Source: Lachnospiraceae bacterium
GTDB taxonomy: Bacteria > Bacillota > Clostridia > Lachnospirales > Lachnospiraceae
NCBI GenBank assembly: GCA_029054245.1
Contig: JAIDFQ010000009.1
Coordinates: forward strand, 1 to 42,296
Length of the DNA stretch: 42,296 nucleotides
Reading direction: 5' to 3'
Shown here: positions 40,008 through 42,296 of the stretch, one piece after another
Layout: each line of letters starts with the position of its first letter
Position numbering within the stretch: position 1 is the stretch's first letter
Notes under the pieces: model-generated
The model's input: only the letters and a program-made list of their open reading frames with translations
Told to the model about the DNA's origin: nothing
The model's database searches: none
Program-made: the position numbers and the translations under genes

Positions 40008-40481
40008 TTATAGGTGGTACACCATAATATATTCTTCTTCATTCTCCCTTACAATTTCAAAACCAATCTTTAAATATAGCTTTGTTGCATAATTGGCTTT
40101 TTGAACAGAAAGTGAAACTTGGCTGTACCCATGTGATTTAAGTAGGATAAGAATTTTTTTCATCATAGTCGTTCCAATACCAAAGCCCCGATATTCTTTA
40201 TAAAGAGAGATTGCCAAAGAGGGCGTTTCATCATCTATATGTCCGTAATCATTCATAATGCGAACCCAAACAGCACCGACAATCTTACCGTCAACCTCCG
40301 CTACTAATCCCCAATCATCTTTGGATTCCCCGAAACGCTCAACATAAACCTGTAATTCGGGAGATGTAATGATGGTTTTAGGTGGAGGTTCGATACCCTC
40401 TGGAACAAAAATTGCTTCATATAGAAAATTATCCAGTAACGGATATTCCTGTTTTTGTATTTTTCGTATCGTTACGTCCAT
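40008..40481 (-). CDS. GNAT-family N-acetyltransferase
   Basis: 157 residues from the ATG at 40481, which follows GGGAGATC; the longer reading to 40544 has no ribosome site. The motifs are KIVGAVWVRIM, the acetyl-CoA loop LYKEYRGFGIGTTMMKKIL and SVQKANYATKLYLKIGFEIV. Substrate unknown. A gap of about 38 bases separates it from the next leftward GNAT gene, so the two may be one unit. Confidence 0.85.
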   Translation of the reverse strand: MDVTIRKIQKQEYPLLDNFLYEAIFVPEGIEPPPKTIITSPELQVYVERFGESKDDWGLVAEVDGKIVGAVWVRIMNDYGHIDDETPSLAISLYKEYRGFGIGTTMMKKILILLKSHGYSQVSLSVQKANYATKLYLKIGFEIVRENEEEYIMVYHL

Positions 40482-40552
40482 GGCTGATCTCCCAATTCTG
40501 TATTCTCCATATATTCTAGCATAATTCAGATAATACAGCAACAAAAACTTAT

Positions 40553-40621
40553 CAGAAATGCTAAATTTAATAAAAAAGATAAGTTTAACAAATAAGCTAT
40601 TGACAATAACAGAAATGTTAA
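40553..40621 (+). promoter_or_regulatory. Repeated CAGAAATGYTAA operator motif of island C
   Basis: CAGAAATGCTAA (40553-40564) and CAGAAATGTTAA (40610-40621); the second fills the promoter spacer, as in island A. Related CTTAAC/GTTAA text follows. Likely bound by the island C Xre regulator. Confidence 0.45.
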
Positions 40622-40628
40622 GTATAAT
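40600..40628 (+). promoter_or_regulatory. Promoter of the island C excisionase
   Basis: TTGACA (40600-40605), a 17-base spacer and TATAAT (40623-40628), both perfect. The start codon is about 48 bases downstream. Confidence 0.75.
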
Positions 40629-40675
40629 TCAAATACATAGCTTAACAAAAACGCTAAACAAAAGGAGGATATTGA

Positions 40676-40867
40676 ATGAAGAATGAACTATTTGTAACTG
40701 CCGGGGAGGTAGCGCAGGAGTTGGGCGTTTCCAAACCATTTGCTTACAAATTAGTACGACAGATGAATGAGGAACTGGAAGAAAAAGGTTTTATCACAAT
40801 CGCCGGACGTGTCAGCAGAAAATATTATGAAGAAAAATTCTACGGCATGGCGCAAGCGGCGAACTAA
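40676..40867 (+). CDS. Excisionase-like helix-turn-helix protein of island C
   Basis: A 63-residue winged-HTH protein (ELFVTAGEVAQELGVSKPFAYKL..., ending EEKFYGMAQ), homologous over its length to the island A protein at 17168-17362. A strong AAAGGAGGAT ribosome site precedes it. The integrase start is 12 bases after its end. Confidence 0.75.
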   Translation: MKNELFVTAGEVAQELGVSKPFAYKLVRQMNEELEEKGFITIAGRVSRKYYEEKFYGMAQAAN

Positions 40868-40879
40868 GGAGGGCGAACT

Positions 40880-41959
40880 ATGGCGGCATATAAAGATGAA
40901 CAGCGTGGAACATGGTATGTATCGTTCCATTATTATGACTGGACGGGGAAGAACTGCCGGAAAGTCAAGAGAGGTTTCAAAACCAAAAGAGAAGCTACGG
41001 AGTGGGAACACCATTTCCGTATGAAAGAAGCGGCTGACTTGGATATGACTTTCGGTGAATTTGTTCAGGCATACACAAGAGATATGAAACCTAAGTTAAA
41101 ACACAATACTTGGCTGACAAAGGAGCATATCTTACGCACAAAATTGTTACCGTACTTTGAGAATAAGAAAATGTGCGATATTCGTGCAAAAGATATTATC
41201 CAGTGGCAGAATGAGCGGATTTCCTATCGTGATGAAAAGGGAAAGCCCTATGCGCCGACTTATATAGCGGCGAAGCTGTCAAAGGGAGAGGGATTAGACG
41301 GTGGAATGGAACTTACAGAGCCTTTGAATGTAATCTATCAGAGTGCGGAGGACGGGCTTGCCGATACGGTAAAGCCCCGGTTAGAACAGGCAGGGGCAGA
41401 CTGTGAGAAAATCTCTGTCATTGACAAAAGAATAAAATCCCTTTCCATGATAGATGTACGGCTGGAAGAAGCTGTTATAAAGACAGGCGCAAAGCTGCTG
41501 ATTTTAGACCCGATACAAGCCTATTTGGGCGGCGATATGGATATGAACCGGGCGAATGAAGCAAGGCACATGACAAAGAAACTGGCGGCACTGGCAGAGA
41601 AATACCAGTGTGCGATTGGCCTTGTCGGGCACATGAACAAGGCGGCAGGAAATAAAGCGGCATACCGGGGAATGGGTTCGATTGATTTCTTTGCAGTCGC
41701 TAGAAGCGTTCTCTTAGTCGGCAGAGTGGAGGGAGAAGAAAATATAAGGGCTGTGGTGCAGATTAAAAACAACCTTGCGGCGTTCGGACACCCAAAAGCG
41801 TTTGCACTGTCGGAGGACGGTTTTCAGTGGCTAGGGGATTATGAGATTACTGCTGATGAAGTGTTAGGCGGTATCGCTCCAAAAGCAAATAAAATGGAAC
41901 AGGCGAAACGATTACTCCGGGGGACTGGCAGAAACAAACAATGCCATGCAGAGCAATGA
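40880..41959 (+). CDS. Chimeric ORF: integrase N-terminus fused to RepA-like ATPase C-terminus
   Basis: Residues 1 to about 133 are the arm- and core-binding part of a tyrosine integrase (GTWYVSFHYYDWTGKN..., LLPYFENKKMCDIRAKDIIQWQ, ending GKPYAPTYI). The catalytic Arg, His and Tyr are absent. From IAAKLSKGEGLDG on, it is the RecA-like ATPase of RepA-type replication proteins (ILDPIQAYLGGDMDMNRANE, GLVGHMNKAAGNKAAYRGMGSIDFFAVARSVLLVG). The Walker A segment of that ATPase was also lost. A deletion joining two genes of the original island in frame explains it. After EQAKRLLR the frame shifts and stops early. Recombinase activity is not expected. Confidence 0.8.
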   Translation: MAAYKDEQRGTWYVSFHYYDWTGKNCRKVKRGFKTKREATEWEHHFRMKEAADLDMTFGEFVQAYTRDMKPKLKHNTWLTKEHILRTKLLPYFENKKMCDIRAKDIIQWQNERISYRDEKGKPYAPTYIAAKLSKGEGLDGGMELTEPLNVIYQSAEDGLADTVKPRLEQAGADCEKISVIDKRIKSLSMIDVRLEEAVIKTGAKLLILDPIQAYLGGDMDMNRANEARHMTKKLAALAEKYQCAIGLVGHMNKAAGNKAAYRGMGSIDFFAVARSVLLVGRVEGEENIRAVVQIKNNLAAFGHPKAFALSEDGFQWLGDYEITADEVLGGIAPKANKMEQAKRLLRGTGRNKQCHAEQ

Positions 41960-42086
41960 GATTTTCGGTCTTGCAGACGAACAGGGCATATCAAAGCGGA
42001 CACTGGAAAATGCAAAGAAAGAGTTAGGCGTTCGGGCAAAGCGGATAAACAATACATGGTATTGGGAACTGGATAAAATCAGATAG
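41925..42086 (+). pseudogene. Frameshifted C-terminal tail of the RepA-like protein
   Basis: In another frame from the chimeric ORF, the sequence reads LAETNNAMQSNEIFGLADEQ... to YWELDKIR-stop, a helix-turn-helix ending expected for RepA-like proteins. The shift lies at the five-G run 41919-41923; with four G's the reading would continue. This is either a true mutation or a base-calling error. Confidence 0.65.
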
Positions 42087-42296
42087 TGACGGACAGGCAA
42101 GGCAACAGCGCAACAATGCAGGGTATTAGAATTTTGCAGTCTTGGAATTGCGTTCTTGAAGATTGCAAGGTTGCAAAAGTTATAGACATTGCAATGTTGC
42201 GCTGTTGGGAGAGAGCGGGAAAGCCCCCGGCAGGGCGCAAAGGCACTTTTGATAGAGCGTAGCCTGTCGAAAGTGCTTTTGCGTTACTTTCGCAGA
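42087..42296 (+). other. Non-coding end with oriT-like dyad
   Basis: No gene is seen. GCACTTTT (about 42243-42250) pairs with AAAGTGC (about 42270-42276), followed by GCGTTACTTTCG, which resembles GCGTTACTTTTG of the island A oriT region. AACAGCGCAAC and GTTGCGCTGTT form another dyad (near 42103-42113 and 42197-42207). A relaxase gene is expected just beyond the window. Confidence 0.45.

Larger units (their letters stand above)
37845..42296 (+). mobile_element. Island C: second guaA-type island, degenerate, runs off the window
   Basis: It has the same order as the start of island A: EFE-stop, terminator, paired repeats, leftward cargo, Xre regulator, then divergent excisionase and integrase. 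Its integrase is deleted into a RepA-like gene that is itself frameshifted, and an oriT-like sequence ends the window. It is probably unable to excise by itself. Confidence 0.55.

Noticed and set aside
1-42296. tRNA, rRNA or CRISPR arrays
   Set aside because: I saw no cloverleaf, ribosomal sequence or regularly spaced direct-repeat array; the islands appear to use a guaA end rather than a tRNA gene.

Overview
The window looks like chromosome of a spore-forming, low-to-mid GC Gram-positive of the Clostridia, most likely a Lachnospiraceae relative. Indicators are AGGAGG-type ribosome sites, frequent TTG starts, sigma-A and sigma-E-like promoters, a preQ1-controlled queT, a spoIIID gene and Lachnospiraceae-style mobilizable islands. 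This is a reading of the sequence; no database search was run.

Region 1 (1-7500) is mostly chromosomal. It holds a small repeat membrane protein, a DUF4097 protein with GSGN repeats, queT behind a class I preQ1 riboswitch candidate, a HerA-like ATPase, and an AgrA/AgrC-type two-component pair. The pair is followed by a RibU-like ECF S component that has lost its N-terminus and runs into the kinase 3' end. A lipoprotein gene follows.

Region 2 (7549-11968) is the most striking. A perfect sigma-E promoter motif (ATA-N16-CATACAAT) drives spoIIID, but the gene stops after its helix-turn-helix. The remaining codons lie 4.1 kb downstream, directly behind a large serine recombinase gene. Both breakpoints carry TACATA, and joining across it restores an 87-codon SpoIIID exactly. 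The insert therefore has the layout of a 'skin'-type sporulation element, but in spoIIID rather than sigK. It also carries a 69-aa protein (possible directionality factor) behind its own sigma-E-like promoter, a diaminopentanoate/dihydrodipicolinate-type dehydrogenase and a tiny membrane protein.

Region 3 (12124-36904) is guaA followed by an integrated mobilizable island. The island has a STAND NTPase with TPR repeats, an Xre repressor with a repeated operator, excisionase and tyrosine integrase. It continues with MobC-like, CHC2 primase and VirE-like replication proteins, ParM/ParR-like partition genes with a GTTTACA cluster, an oriT-like region, a MobV relaxase and TnpV. The defence block is type I restriction-modification (hsdM, hsdS, a DUF4238 gene, hsdR), a Gabija-like pair (OLD nuclease and UvrD helicase) and a Schlafen/AlbA_2 protein. 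GAG-TTC-GAR-stop, the last codons of guaA, recurs near 36.9 kb and 37.8 kb, which suggests repeated insertion at the guaA 3' end.

Region 4 (36905-42296) has a small segment with one unknown gene. A second island with the same architecture follows: terminator, paired short repeats, leftward cargo, Xre regulator, excisionase, integrase. Its integrase is fused by an internal deletion to the C-terminal part of a RepA-like ATPase, whose own end is frameshifted, so this island looks like a fossil. The window ends in an oriT-like sequence resembling that of the first island.
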